Of a DNA stretch of 64,000 nucleotides, positions 12,571 through 24,996 are shown one piece after another (the first letter of the stretch is position 1; each line of letters starts with the position of its first letter). The position numbers and the translations under genes are program-made. The notes beneath the pieces were generated by a model that was given only the letters and a program-made list of their open reading frames with translations, was not told the DNA's origin and searched no databases. The stretch is from Parascedosporium putredinis (lineage: Eukaryota > Ascomycota > Sordariomycetes > Microascales > Microascaceae). Location of the stretch: contig CASHTG010000018.1 in assembly GCA_949357655.1 (NCBI GenBank), positions 620,001 through 684,000 of the forward strand. Direction: 5' to 3'.

Positions 12571-15409
12571 ATGATACCTCATCCTTCCGTCACCGCACGC
12601 ATAAGACTACGGAGGACGGCGGTCTTACAGGCTAAAATACTTGTGCGACAAGATGGCCTTCTTTTTGCCTACGATAAGGACTTTTCCACCACTCGTCTGC
12701 CCCCGCGAATACCCTCTCATCATGGCTCTAGCGCTAGCCCCATCGGCATACCTTTACCGACGGCCGATGGAACGATGAGCGAATACATAACCGACCAAGG
12801 CTCAGTCTCGCCGACGCCTCTACCTCAAAGAAAACATATCGTTTTGCCGGACCATATCGCTTTCAAGTAAGCCAGCTCCTTATATTGTCTCCTGCTCCTC
12901 CTCAAAGCAGCTCCTGATCATCTCGTCCCCGTGCCCTCTAGGTATCTTGAAGAAGAGCCCGTAGTGGCCGTCGTGCAGCCAAAGTGTGTGTTACAAGGAT
13001 ACGAGCTCTACGTTGTTGAACAATGGGCGTGCTCTCGACGGTCGCCTTCCCTAGTCATCGCCGCATATACCGGGGATCGAAAGCACTCCATCATTGTTGG
13101 TGTGCTATCCGTCCCTGCCGACGAAAACACCTGGTCTCCCAGACTTAAAGTCTTCTTCAAGGCCCTCCAGCAGCACCATGCGCGCCCGAAGCAGACACCC
13201 CTGGGTGAGCTCATGGTGACCAACCTGAGCAGCTTCCCCTCTGCCCTCACGGTCATCCCCGTACCCGAAGGTGATATTCGCAAGCACCAAAAGTCTTTCA
13301 TGGTCAATGAGAACCTGAAGCGCATGGGATGCTCTGGTCGGTCCGGCTTAACGTTAACAGACCCCACACAAGCCACGCGAGCCAAGTTCTACCAGCTATA
13401 CAAAGTGAGCACTACAATACCCTTTTTCAGGCCGTGCTGGAGCTCGTCAAGCTATGTCAGGTTGCCTTGTTCATCTTCGGCAACCTAGATCAGGAATACA
13501 CCGATGGCCTCTTGTGCGATGTGACGGAGACTGCCATCAGAAATTGGTGGACGACCATAGGAACAGACTATTACAACATCGAGCCCACTGATGGTATACT
13601 TGGTCCATCTACTGTCGCTGCACTCCTAGGCATGCTAATGGGTGCGAGACATCGGCTTCAATCCTCCGGCGCTACAGTCCCAAAAGACGTTTTCGATATT
13701 GACATGACCCGACGGGCGATATCGCACTTTCAAAAATACCAAAAATTTGAGCGAACCGGCCGACTTGACCGCCAGACCCTGCTCAAGCTGCAGACTCTCA
13801 CCAACAAGGCCGCTTCGGGGGATGGTTGGGGTGTCCAGAAAGCCGTCAAATCCACCATGGCGGAGATTGGTGGCAAGAGGGGCGAAATCGTCATGGGCAT
13901 GGTTTCCGGTCGAGACAAGGCAAGCAGAATCAGCCATATCGAAACCGCGGATATCGACCGCTTCATATCTCTAGCCTCCGGTGAACGCGCAAAGTGGCTC
14001 TGGCATGGAAAGCCCCGACGAGCCGGCCTAGATACCCCCGCTGCCTATGACGACATCGCCGGCATGCTCGCTCGCCAGGATACGCGAAGCTCCAGGACGG
14101 CCTACTCCCTCCCTGTAGAGGAGGATCCGGGGCGCCTCAAGAGGGAGGAGACCCCTCTAGCTCCCACTTCCCAGCCCGCCTCTGCCCCTCCGATTGGCAA
14201 TACCGATAGCCCCGGCGACCGAGATCGAGACAACATTGGCAAGGCGGTTTTCAAAAGCGTGGCAGGCAAGGTCAGCGACGCCCGAAGCGGCCTCGGCCGG
14301 ATCAAGGATACAATCGGTGGAAGCCGAAAGACCCACAGCACGAGGCCTTCCATGGTCCACGGCGACTTCCTTGAGAGTGGAATCATTAGTCCCGGCCTTA
14401 TGGGGCCTCGCCCCTATCGCCACCTTTTGCGCCAGTCCCCAGAGCATTCACCTGGAAAAACAAACCGGAGGAGTACGCCGATGCGTTTAGGCAGCTCGGC
14501 GAAAATGGCCACGTTGAGTACAATCCTGCGGCCATCCGAAGTCAACCGCCCCATCAGCCTCCCAGCGCAAGGAAACCTGCGAACGCAATCAACAATGGCC
14601 TCGAAGTTAATCTTGATGACATCGCAGATGCTGTGAGGAGAGATGTTGTTGAGGGCACAATATCAGTGCCAGGCTCGGTGGCAGGAGAATGCGACTTACT
14701 GGGTCCCCTGCTCATGGCTGAGCGCGCCAGCGGCCAACCGCTGTGCAACCTCCACCGGCGGCACACGGTAGAGCTTGCGCGGCCCACCATGATGAGAGCA
14801 CCCAACGAATACAAGTGGCCCCGGCGCCTGTCTTTTGGGGATGCCGAAGAGGCTATACTCCGGTGGGAGGAAATAGTTGACATCATTGACCTCGAAAACA
14901 TGCTCAGTGGTAGCGAGGCGGAGCTGCCACGGATAGGTTTTCTTGAAGAGCTGGCCCGGGGCTTAAACCAGAAGATCATCGACATCAAGCGCGACATAGA
15001 ACCGTGGGCTGCGCAGAACATTAAGGCTGTAGAGGCACTCGATGGACGGTTCTCGCACCACCAGGAGGATCTACAAGTGCTCACCGCACAACTCGCCGAG
15101 GTTTCACGCAACGTTAGCCAGGCATCGTCCGAGCTCATAGGAACAGAACGCGCAAGCTTGATGAGAGGTCTGAAGGAGGTGGAGATGCTGTTAGCCCGGC
15201 TCGAGTATGAGATGAACGCCCTAGCATCCAAAGTTGACGATGTCGAAGAGGGCGTAGTGGCCTACGAGAGGCAGGTCGAGGATGTGGAGAGGCGCGTGGA
15301 GGAGCTCAAGGCACAACTAGAGACGGAGAGCTGGCTGCATTGGTTCGTCAGGACATTAACAGGCATTGGGACGGGGCCAAACATTACCAGGGAGCTCAGG
15401 GCGCAGTGA
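12571..15409 (+). CDS. STB6-like SIN3-binding protein
   Basis: This is a homologue of the yeast Stb2/Stb6 proteins, named for binding the Sin3 corepressor. Exon 1 (12571-12866) ends in FK; a GTAAGC..CTCTAG intron (12867-12941) leads to the conserved block YLEEEPVVAVVQPKCVLQGY, then VEQWACSRRSP and GELMVTNLSSFPSALTVIPV. A central region (about 13430-13800) contains DGILGPSTVAALLGML and an HFQKYQKFERTGRLDRQTL stretch. A low-complexity linker follows, then a coiled-coil C-terminus (about 14900-15340) and the end SWLHWFVRTLTGIG. The stop is at 15407-15409. Two apparent frameshifts fit short homopolymers: T run 13423-13427 and C run 14411-14414. The start 12571 is the ATG nearest the conserved domain; a longer in-frame start at 12478 (ATC codons and hydrophobic run) looks like leader. 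Rpd3, the deacetylase of the Sin3 complex, is also in this window. Confidence 0.85.
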
Positions 15410-16309
15410 GCGCCTTTCGATAACTAAGTCGATCACAACATAGGTTTAGCATAGAGCGCGATACCAGGAGGAATCTCCTCTCTACCATCTTTCCCAACCT
15501 ACGCATGAACATGGGAGGAGAAAAGTTAGCGGCGCCCTATGCGTCAGGTCAGGTACCTGGATCGTTATTCTCGTCCCCTTTTAGGGAAGGGGAGGGGAGG
15601 CTGGCATTAGATCATGGACACTGGCAGGGTAAGCGAGCGAGCATATTTCCACATAATATATACACCCATAGTTGACCATACTTGATATCGTGCTCTTGAC
15701 AGCGATGTAGAATTGTAATGAAGCCTAAGCAAGGCTTTCGGAATGCATGCAAAACAAAAAACAAAAAACTAGCGGAGATTCATTATATTTCTTTTCCCCT
15801 CTAGGAACCCGAGGCAAGATGCTCTTAGCGCCTCCCTAATGTCCTTCCTTTCCCTAACCAGTGTCCTTGCCCGCCGTTTTCTATACAGAGCAGATTATAC
15901 AGAGGTTCTCTCAGTTGCGTGTTATATCGTACAGTACAATGAGGCTCCGGTTACGAATCCCCAAACCCCCAGAGGCAACAATACCGCCAACGTGCGAATC
16001 GTGCCTTCAGCCACCCCAGCGCAGGTCATTATGAGCCCAGAAAACGGCCCACCCCATGATTAAATATCACGAGGCGCCGTGCCTTCGTCCCCCGCCCCTC
16101 TGAAGAAAAAAAACGTGCCGATTCTTGATCCAATGAAGAGATTTCAGATAGGCGCATCAGGCGTACACTGTGCATTTAGCACGCGTTGTTGCCGCTCAAC
16201 TTCATCTCTAGCATCATATACATCATCGGCCATGCTCCTCTTTTCCCTCCGCTCTAGACAGGCCACCTCATCTTTCTTTGCGGAGTTTGAATAGGAGGCG
16301 CCTATTTGC
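15410..16309. other. Convergent 3' intergenic region
   Basis: This lies between the stops of the STB6-like gene (+) and TIM10 (-). It is AT-richer than the coding regions, with short A runs near 15750-15770. Only short open frames are present, and nothing gene-like is seen. Confidence 0.5.
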
Positions 16310-16727
16310 TCAAGGGTTGCCGCCCTGCATTGCCTGGCCGTACTGTTGCATGAGTTCGTTGGTTTTCATATAGGCCTCGAAAAATTTGGCGGTGCAGCGG
16401 TCGAGGCAGACGGATTCGCCCTTGTTGAGCTCGCCCTCGCGGAAGTCGGTGGGAATGCACTTGACGGAGCACATCTTGGAGAGGCTATTGGCGAACAAGG
16501 GCAACAGCGTTAGCAGGGAAGGGCAAAGGAGCCGGAGGCAGGAAAAATAAAGGGTAGGCTCCGGAAATTCATCCTCATTGAAGAAGGAGAAGGGACCTGA
16601 TGAAAGCTAGAGGTGCGGGCGATACGAACCGGTTGTGGAGGTCGGACATGGCGATGATTTCATTCTCAACCATCATGACCTTCTCCTCCGAGGAGGGCTG
16701 GGGACGACCCATTCCGAAGAAAGACAT
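16310..16727 (-). CDS. TIM10: Mitochondrial intermembrane-space chaperone Tim10
   Basis: Tim10 pairs with Tim9 to escort hydrophobic precursors across the mitochondrial intermembrane space to TIM22 and the outer membrane. Exon 1 (16630-16727) encodes [20 protein letters not shown] and ends in DLHNR. The intron (16485-16629) has donor GTTCGT and acceptor CAATAG. Exon 2 (16310-16484) carries the two twin-CX3C cysteine pairs, CSVKC and CLDRC, separated by 16 residues ([16 protein letters not shown]). The spliced product is 90 residues, the normal family size, and is intact without frame correction. The tail is rich in Met/Gln/Gly ([13 protein letters not shown]). Confidence 0.93.
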
Positions 16728-19700
16728 TTTGTGAAAGTAGGTTAAGGTACGGAGATGAGTGTTTATTGGTAGAGCGCAGGTGGATGCGATGGCGACTATG
16801 CGATGTGGATGGGTGAGTGTGATGATGATGAATGAAGATGTTCAATTGCACACTTTGCCTCGCAGCTATTATGATGTTTTTTTCTGACATGGAAGCTTGC
16901 TCTTGGTCGGAGAATCAGGAAGGCGGTGGGGAGGTGCATAATCGAAACTTTGCCAGATGAGGTCAGCAGGACCGTTCCCGCGGTTTTGGGAAACGGCAGG
17001 CCGAGCCTAGCTTCGGACAGAATCTCGACATCCCGTGTAACCGCTGTTTGCTACCTACTACGACATGCAAAATATAGCACAATTACAAAAAGAGATATTA
17101 GACAGCTTTGTTTCGTTCTCCAGTTTTGCCACGGATCACCTCGATTATGAATCTAGATCCGAGAGTGATCCTACTTGGAACTGGTCTCTCCCCTGGCTCC
17201 AAGACGAGCGAGCTGGGGAGACGCGACGCAACTCAACGCCTGGGTTACATTTGAACCTCTCTTGATCCATTTCCGCCTATAAAATACCCCAGAGAGCATA
17301 TCTGGTAGTGGGTCAGGGCAAGTGTGTAGAGGAGTATAAGGTTCCCGCGCGTGGCGAAGCGTACCATATTCCCGGGTAAGCCGCATCATGAACCCATATC
17401 TTCTTATCCATGACAGCAGCTAGACCCTAAGCGGTTCGATGGAGGGCTCGCTCCGAAATCGCTGGCTGCGCTGGCTTGCCTCAGGGGGAGGAGGGCCCGG
17501 CTGGCTTGCGAATAAATGGGCAGTTTTGCTTTGGTAGATCCAGCTATGACCCCAGGCACATGGCCAGCCACCTTGCCTAGGCAGGGAAGTGTCAAAGAGC
17601 CTTGTCTCATGGCCCGGTATGGTGGTCACGAACCCCTCCCCGGTATATCCGGGGTTCGGAGCGTGGGTAATCTGCTTATACCGTCTTCTCTTGCGACCGA
17701 GCGCGCGTGGCCGAGGTCTGGCAGAACGACGAGCTCTCTAGCCGGCGAGTCCACTCAAGAAACACCTGCCTTGGCTGGACCCCCATTTCGAGCTCCCAAA
17801 TATATTGAGATGCGTCAAGAGACTCATGCACAGCAAACGTGCCCCGCAGAAGATGACTTGCTTTGAGCTGCGGCTTCCCAGTGTGAGAGGGATATCTCGT
17901 CCAGGATGTCCGGGAATGCACTCCAGCGACTTGTCCCCCAGAAGCCGAGCTGGCCGAGCTGGCAACTAGAACGAACGCATGTTATCAATCAGTCTAGAAC
18001 ACTCAAGTTGCCGACGGAAGGAAGCCGCGTGGGGTTACCTAGCAGGGCCCGAAGGGTTCGCAGGAGCGGCATATCAGGAGATCCGAGCTCCGTGGCTCAT
18101 GGCCTCGCATCCCTCCTGTGACCACCCTGGCGCAATGGATGGGCCGTGGGATCTATTCCTTCAGTAGCGCGCCAATTCTGGCCCAACCTACGGTGTCACG
18201 GCCGGTTCAACGTTATCCAAGACTATGCCAAGCTCGACATGGTGCACATATCATGGGCACCACCAGGAGCTCCGAGGGTCGTCGGAAGCTGCGAGCCAGC
18301 ATCCAGCAAGACAAGGCCTTACCGCGGGTGAGGTTCTGTGCGAAAAGCATCCTCGCCTGACCTTTTCCAGCTAGGGGTATAAGGGCATATCACTGCTGGC
18401 GGTTCACAGTGGTATGCATGGATTGGAGTAGAACACTAGTAGTAGGGATAATAAGAATGTGAGTGGATGGAAGAAATGACTCTAAAGTCACAATGGGCTG
18501 TCACGACCTTGGCAAATGGGCTGTTCTGTTTCTTACCGCCTTCTTTTGGGGGAATGGAGGCAACGGAGGGGTTTCCCGGGCCGGCCATTTCGGGCTAGGT
18601 TGAGAAGGTCCAGGCGAACAAACAACCACACACGTATAGTTATCCTGGAGAGAGAAAGACTGGCCAAGTCTTGACGAATAGCCGCAAGATGCAAACAATG
18701 CAACACTCAGGCGGCTTCCTCATGGTGAGATGGAAAAATGGGCCTCACACCTTGAAGCTCGTGGCGAGCCCTGCCGGCACACGTGTGCGGCGCGTGGTGC
18801 CTCGTACCATTGAGGCCACGCTCTCCATCGAGCCACCAAGATTCGGTGCTTTCGATCGGGAGAGAACCGTTGGGGAGATGGTGCGAGCCGCTCCCTCGTG
18901 GGCAGCGTTCTAGAACCCTTCCTAGATCTTCCGATGCACTAGTACCTTCTTTTGCTCCTCCTTTTAACCGTAAGGCCCCGTTCCGAGGAGAACCTGGCCT
19001 GGCACGAGCGGTGCGAGCAAGGCTGCGCCACTGCGCATACTTGTTCTCATCTCGATGGATCAATGCAATCCCGGCGGCAAAGTGCCGTGGACGTCATGGG
19101 GGATCAGAGTTTTCCCCAAGAGTTGGCCAGGCATGGGCGTCTGTCGACCAAGCTCTGGCGGTCAGTTCTCTTAAAGAACAGAATAAACACGCCACAGACA
19201 CAGAGGCAGATGTGCGGGTTGTCACGCGCTATAATTACGCATCGAATCCTTTAGTCCCACCCAGAGGGTCGCAAACTGCCGAGAAAGGGCTCAGACAGGT
19301 CCAAAAGCCGTTTCGGCAACAAAAGGTATGCGTACTTCCCGAATCCAGGTTTGCAAGCCAGAAGCGAGGAAGAGTAAGCGCCTATTCAGAGGAAGAAATA
19401 TGATCGGGGAATAGGGAGCCTCCCCAAATGCAAGGAAGGGGAAGGCCAGAGGAAAATTGAAGACGAGAGCACATTGGCGCTCTTCATCCTGCCGCTCACC
19501 TCTCCTCTTGGCCAGCACTTACCCAAACCAAACGACAGGTCAGAAAATGCAAAGTCCACTTAGAAACTAACGCCCAGTAATCACATGCATAGTGCCTCTT
19601 TTGGCCGAGTGAAACCCAACAAAACCCCAAAAAAGCCCCGATTACATGCACTAGAAATACTTCGTACCAAAATCAGGACATCATAAAGATTTTAGCGGGT

Positions 19701-20510
19701 GTTGACGGAGTGGCGCCGGAAACCCCATCCACAGATCCAGTTGCGCCTTACTACCGTTGAACTAATAACCGGGCCTGTCATAGACCCCCGAGGGGCAGAA
19801 GTCGCCGTTGGTAGCACCATTATCCAACGCCTCAGAGAAAGAAAACCGCCTAGCTGGTGTAAGCGGCAAGTTTTTGAGAACGAGGCTCTATCCGTGAATT
19901 AGAGGAGGGCCGGTCCCTCCCAGACTGAAATTGGTGCGTATTGAGCTAAACCTATACCCCATCGGAGTGCAAGGTATAGTCACCCAATGATAATTCATTC
20001 TGTCGTGCCTGTGCACCTCCATTGATGAGGTGAGAAAAGAGGCCTCGGTGGCAAGTGGTTGCAGAAAATTTTGACTTACACTAGTTTCCACAACACCGTT
20101 CGACAGACCACCTAATAATGGCGATCCGTCCCCGCCTGTTCGTTTGGCATGGAAGCACACTGCGTGGGGAGGCTCGCAGGGTTGAAGACAAATGGGTCGA
20201 TTTTGTCCAGACTATTTGGTCAAGGCGGAGTGCTAATCTCATTGCGGGTCCTAGCTGTAGAGCATGAATTGATTGTGCATCGTTAAATGCAACGGGGCGA
20301 TTGGAAAAGAAACTAAGTAAGGAGTATACATGTAAGGAGAGATGGCTACTTGATTCGGCCGGCACAATAGCAAAGAGGGTGGAATGCAACGGATGTATGA
20401 AAAGATCAATGATCTATTATTGACTGGTCTCTGGAGTCCTGAACAAGGTTGGCATGGCTTGCATGGGAAGGCAGAAGAATCAAATGATATTACGCTCCTG
20501 GCTGGCGTAT

Positions 20511-20561
20511 TAAAAAAAAAAAAAAAAAGAAAAAAAAAGAGAAAAAAGAAGAAAAAAAAAG
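20511..20561 (+). repeat. A-rich tract, possible relic poly(A)
   Basis: A run of about 50 bases is almost purely A with scattered G. It could be a simple low-complexity tract or the decayed poly(A) end of a retroposed copy. I could not see target-site duplications or an element body upstream. Confidence 0.5.
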
Positions 20562-23500
20562 GAAATCCCGATGAGGCGTTCCTTCAAGGCTAAGCTGAGG
20601 AGCTGAGCGAGCAACTCCATGGGGCAGGTCTAACGCTCCTCCAATGAAATTCAAGAGAAAGAGCAAGGTCAGCCACTGACAACCCGGATCCAACTTTAGG
20701 AAATAAACTTGGGAAGCACGATTTATCCCTTAAAGGATAAGAAGTATTCTCAATGCCAACGTAGTGTATTATACCTCGTCAGCTTGTAATGCATCTCAGG
20801 TTGCGAATATCCGCTTACTCCTTGTCTATCTAAAGCTGGACTCTCCACATCCCAAGATCAAGACTCCCACAGAGCATAGAGATTGATGGCGACGAAAGGG
20901 CATGGGTTGCAGGTCAGTGGGGTTCAGGAAGAGCAAGGTGTATCGGCAAACCCGGCCCTGGATTCAGGTAGATAGAACGAACCGGGATCCAACGCCGAGT
21001 GCTTCCCCGGGATATGAAAAAGTTCAAGAAGAGAGTATCCACGCCAGGGAGGAAAAGAAAATATTATTTCTAGACCGGACAGGGGTGAAACGTGCTTCTC
21101 CAGAGTTAGCCCGGGGACCGAGGGTCTTCGAGGTCCAGATTCCCAGAGGAAGAGAGAGCCGGCTTCTGGCTGCAACATGACGATGGGCCAAAGCCACGTT
21201 TTTGGGGGTTTCTTTTTCTTTTCTTTTTTTCTGGTCGTCGTCATTTCTCAGCTCTTGATTGCTTCGCCTCCTGGGTGGGGAAATGGCCAATGGCCCATAC
21301 AATCCCAGTGTGCTTCAACCCCCGCCCGGCCGGCAACAAAGGACGAGGAAAGATCAATGATACCATGGGACCGCTGCCCTGCTCATTTTGCGTGATCCAA
21401 GTACTGTCGCCCGAAAAGTGCATGGCTGTGGAATGCAAGTATGGGCCGAGGATGTCCAAGGCGCATATGCTTGAGCCCATTTTGTTTTGTTTGCTTCCAA
21501 ACTTTTTTTAATTTGAAAAGCGAAAGGATTTCTACCCCCATTGTGACGAGTTTGGGGCCAGGTTCCAAGCTACAAGTTCGAGCTAGGGGCGAACGGCTTG
21601 TCTGGAACTTGAAAGCTGCCGAGACCCCGTGGCATTTGCTTCTCCTCCGCCCTTCTTTCCTTCCTCACTTTGTTTACGAGTTTATTAGGGTGCTAATATC
21701 GGTTCTCCACAGGCGCCACCCAAGACGAGATAGTGAATCCGGAATATAGACCAGCCTCTTGCTGTCCACCGGGGACGCCGCGTGGGGCCACAGGGGAAAC
21801 TGGAGGAAACGGGGCGCGCTACAGCTAAACGGGGCTTTTGTCGCGTGAACAAGGCACCTGAGGCATTAGCTCTTATCCTTCAATGTTCTTCTCCTTTGCG
21901 ATCCCTTGCTTCGAGTATTACCGGGCTATCGCAGTATGGGGACACTCCTCGAGACACGGGCTGGCGGAGGAGGAAAGGGAGAAAAATTACGGACGTGTGG
22001 GGTAGTACTAGGTTCAGTAGATTTTTCGCCTCGGGCATAGCTCTTCAACCCGCTTCAAGCTCTCAACTTCCCTTGCAAGTGGGCTTGGCAATATCGAACC
22101 TACCTTGGCATTCTATTTTATCATCTTCGCGATCACCTTCTCGGTAATGCATAAATCAAATGTATCAAATCATGAAATCCGACCTGTCATGGCCATTTAA
22201 AGTATCCGCTCGACGTCTCCGGCTGGTCCTTCCTCATAAGTGACCTCGGAGGCCTTGTCCACTCTTATGCATTCCCTTGGACTCCCCCAGTGCTCTTTCC
22301 TTATGGAATAATAAGGACTTTGCAGATACAAGTAGAACACCACTGGCTGGTAGTTCGTGCCTGCCAAGAGGATAACGTGTGGTGTGCGTGTTTGTCCCAG
22401 CATCCGATGGAACACGGCATGTGGGGGCCAGGGCAGGCTTCTATACTTAGTCCTGAAGTCTAGACTTTGCAAGTCCCATTATACCAACCCGTTTGAAGGG
22501 GCCCCGCGGGATGATGCCATGCCGTTCTCATGGGCCTCTCGTTTGCTAGAGATGTGGAAAACTGCACCACCATAGGTTTGACTAGCCCGACCGACTTGAC
22601 GAAGCAAGGGAGCGCAACATTCACAAGCCCCACGTTATGGCCTCAGCAACCCATTATTGACTGCCCTGGTTAGAAAGATGCATGGATGAAAGGAGAGGTC
22701 TATGAGTGGAGAAGGCATCCTCTCGGAAGCCTTGGAGCGTCAGCTTAAGCGATTCCGACTAAGCTCATTGAAGAGTAGGCAATGCCACGAATTCGCATTT
22801 CGAAGACATTTTCACTCGCCCCGCATAACGAGTTTTTCCCATCGAGATGGCCTCACTAGCCAGCCAGAGTGTGGGAGGGCGGTACCCTGTTCTCTGGAAC
22901 CGCAAATTACCTATTCCATCTCGTGTAAATCAAAAAGGGAAGAGAGAAGAAATAAAAAGAACATGGAAAAGACTCTTCATCCGCACACGACCTATCTCAT
23001 TTCGCCCCCACGGCGCGTGCGAGTGAGAGCCTCGACATACAAGGCACCCACCCATGAATACCACCAGGGAAGAAGGGCCAAGAAAGCCTCGAAGGGACGA
23101 AGAGATGAAGAACGGGGTGTGCTCTGGACGGTTGCTGGCCTGGCGGCAGAGCTAACCCCTTGCCGGGCATCGTACGATGGGGGCCCACTAGCTGGTGTGT
23201 CCGAATATTATCGTACTAACCCTTGGAGAAAGCTTTTTAAGGCGATTCCAGAACAAATAAAAAACGAAAGAGGAAAAGATGAAAATGAAAATGAAAGTCC
23301 GGCCCCGGCATGCCTCTCCCTCGCGCAACCGTTGTCGGATGCCGCCGTAGACTGGGCGGGCGGGTGTTGGTTGACAGCACCATTCCCGTCAAGGGATGGA
23401 TTGGGGGAGTATCGCGCTATGGTTTACCAGATTGGGGCCCATGTTCTTCTTTTTCTTTTTCCTTCTTTTGTTTCGAGCTTCCGGAAGGTTACGGGGCTGT

Positions 23501-24559
23501 GGCGTTCTTCACACAAACCTCCACTAATTCCGGACCCACATCCTAAACGGCCCACGGCCGAGCAAGCCTTCAGTTGATCTATAATACTATTAGTAGCACA
23601 CTTGGAGGAGACCCCACACTAATACCGCCGGGAGGGCACAGACAGAGAATTTGGCGAAGAAACACGAATGAGCATACGTCCACTAATACATCTAGTCAGC
23701 TGGTGAACCGACCGAAAGCGCCTCCAATTTGACAAGGAAGGGGACCGCGGTCACTTCCACGGTGGGCATTGATGATTATAAGGATAATCTTCCAGGGAAG
23801 AGGGAAAGAAGAAGAGGAAGGAAGAGAAAAGGCGGGCATTCCACTTAAGCCGTCCGTGTGTACATCTACTGGATCCCAAATCGCTTATTCCTTGACAACA
23901 GAAAATGGTATTGGAGACAAAGGCCTCTACTGCTATTGCTAATTTCCGGCCTGTCCCAACGAACTCGAGCAGATGCCGTTTATCATCTATCACATTTCGG
24001 ATCGGGACCAAGCCGGAAGCCGCGGGGGCGGACTCTGCCTGGGCTCGCTGGCAAGATATTCTGATAGAAGATGGTATGGACAGCTCGGTTAGATCAAAGA
24101 GGAAAAGGCCGGTCCCCCTCACCCCCTCCTTTTGACCCCTTACTCAAGCCAAGAAGGAAAGATGACGAGTATGGCGTCGCGAGCGGCAGGCATGAATGCG
24201 CACACTATTCGCTTGTCTCTTCTTCTCGCGTGAACGACATGCGGTCTGTGGGGAAAAGGGCGAGGGCAACGAGGGGCGCGGGAGAAACTGGCTGGATACG
24301 GTTTCGCCCACGGTCAACCTGTCGAGTCGTTCCCGGTTGTACCCCGTTCAAAGGGTCCGTGTTAGGAAGTTCTCTACGATATGACGAGACTTTTTTTTTT
24401 CCTTCTAAGATGAGTACCTACGAACTACCATAACCACCGCCGAAGTGGTCTGACCTCCTTCTCATTCCCTTGGACCATCTTGTCAGTCCCTCTCCGCCCC
24501 TCTTCTCATGTAGGATTGCCCTTTCTTTTTCTGCTATATCCCTCCTACCTTGGGTATGA

Positions 24560-24567
24560 TATATAAA
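24560..24567 (+). promoter_or_regulatory. TATA-like box upstream of the flavohemoglobin gene
   Basis: A perfect TATATAAA lies about 430 nt before the ATG. With a long pyrimidine-rich leader, which is common in filamentous fungi, this is a plausible core promoter position, but the distance makes the assignment tentative. Confidence 0.35.
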
Positions 24568-24996
24568 GCAGCCATAGTATCCCATCTACATCGTAACCAT
24601 CTCGGATCAACCTCTCGGTTTTCAAACTACCTTAGCGGACCCATACGATAAACGGCGACCTAAACATCTTGGGTCTTGTGGTCATCTATACCTACGAAGT
24701 GCTCAGAAAAAAGTATATCTACGATCCAACCCAGGCCCAGGCCCCTGACATATTCCGGACCCTTTACTCCTACTCAGCTTAGACCAGACCCAAAAGGAAA
24801 AGTCGTCTCTATCGTGACAAAGGAGCGCCTGTCCCAGGTTGAACAATAAAAGAGGAGCTACAGAATCGTTGACACTTGACTCTTCAACTACATCTTCTTG
24901 CCCTTTTGCACGATCTTCAACTCCCCTTCTCCCCACCTAATATCACTCTCTTCTCCCTCCCATTTCACCCCTCTCTGCCCGCACACATTGCTTGCA

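Larger units (their letters stand above)
16728..24996. other. About 8.3 kb gene-poor interval
   Basis: I find no recognisable gene between TIM10 and the flavohemoglobin. The many open frames lack conserved motifs and show no consistent strand or frame pattern, even when single-base slips are allowed. The longest is 22702-23577 (+, ATG start, 291 codons), of mixed composition. A poly-A-like tract lies at 20511-20561. A TATATAAA at 24560-24567 and a C/T-rich stretch just before 24997 probably belong to the flavohemoglobin promoter. Confidence 0.5.

Noticed and set aside
18783..19403. 206-codon plus-strand frame
   Set aside because: It begins at a GTG, is low in coding character and is overlapped by frames on both strands.
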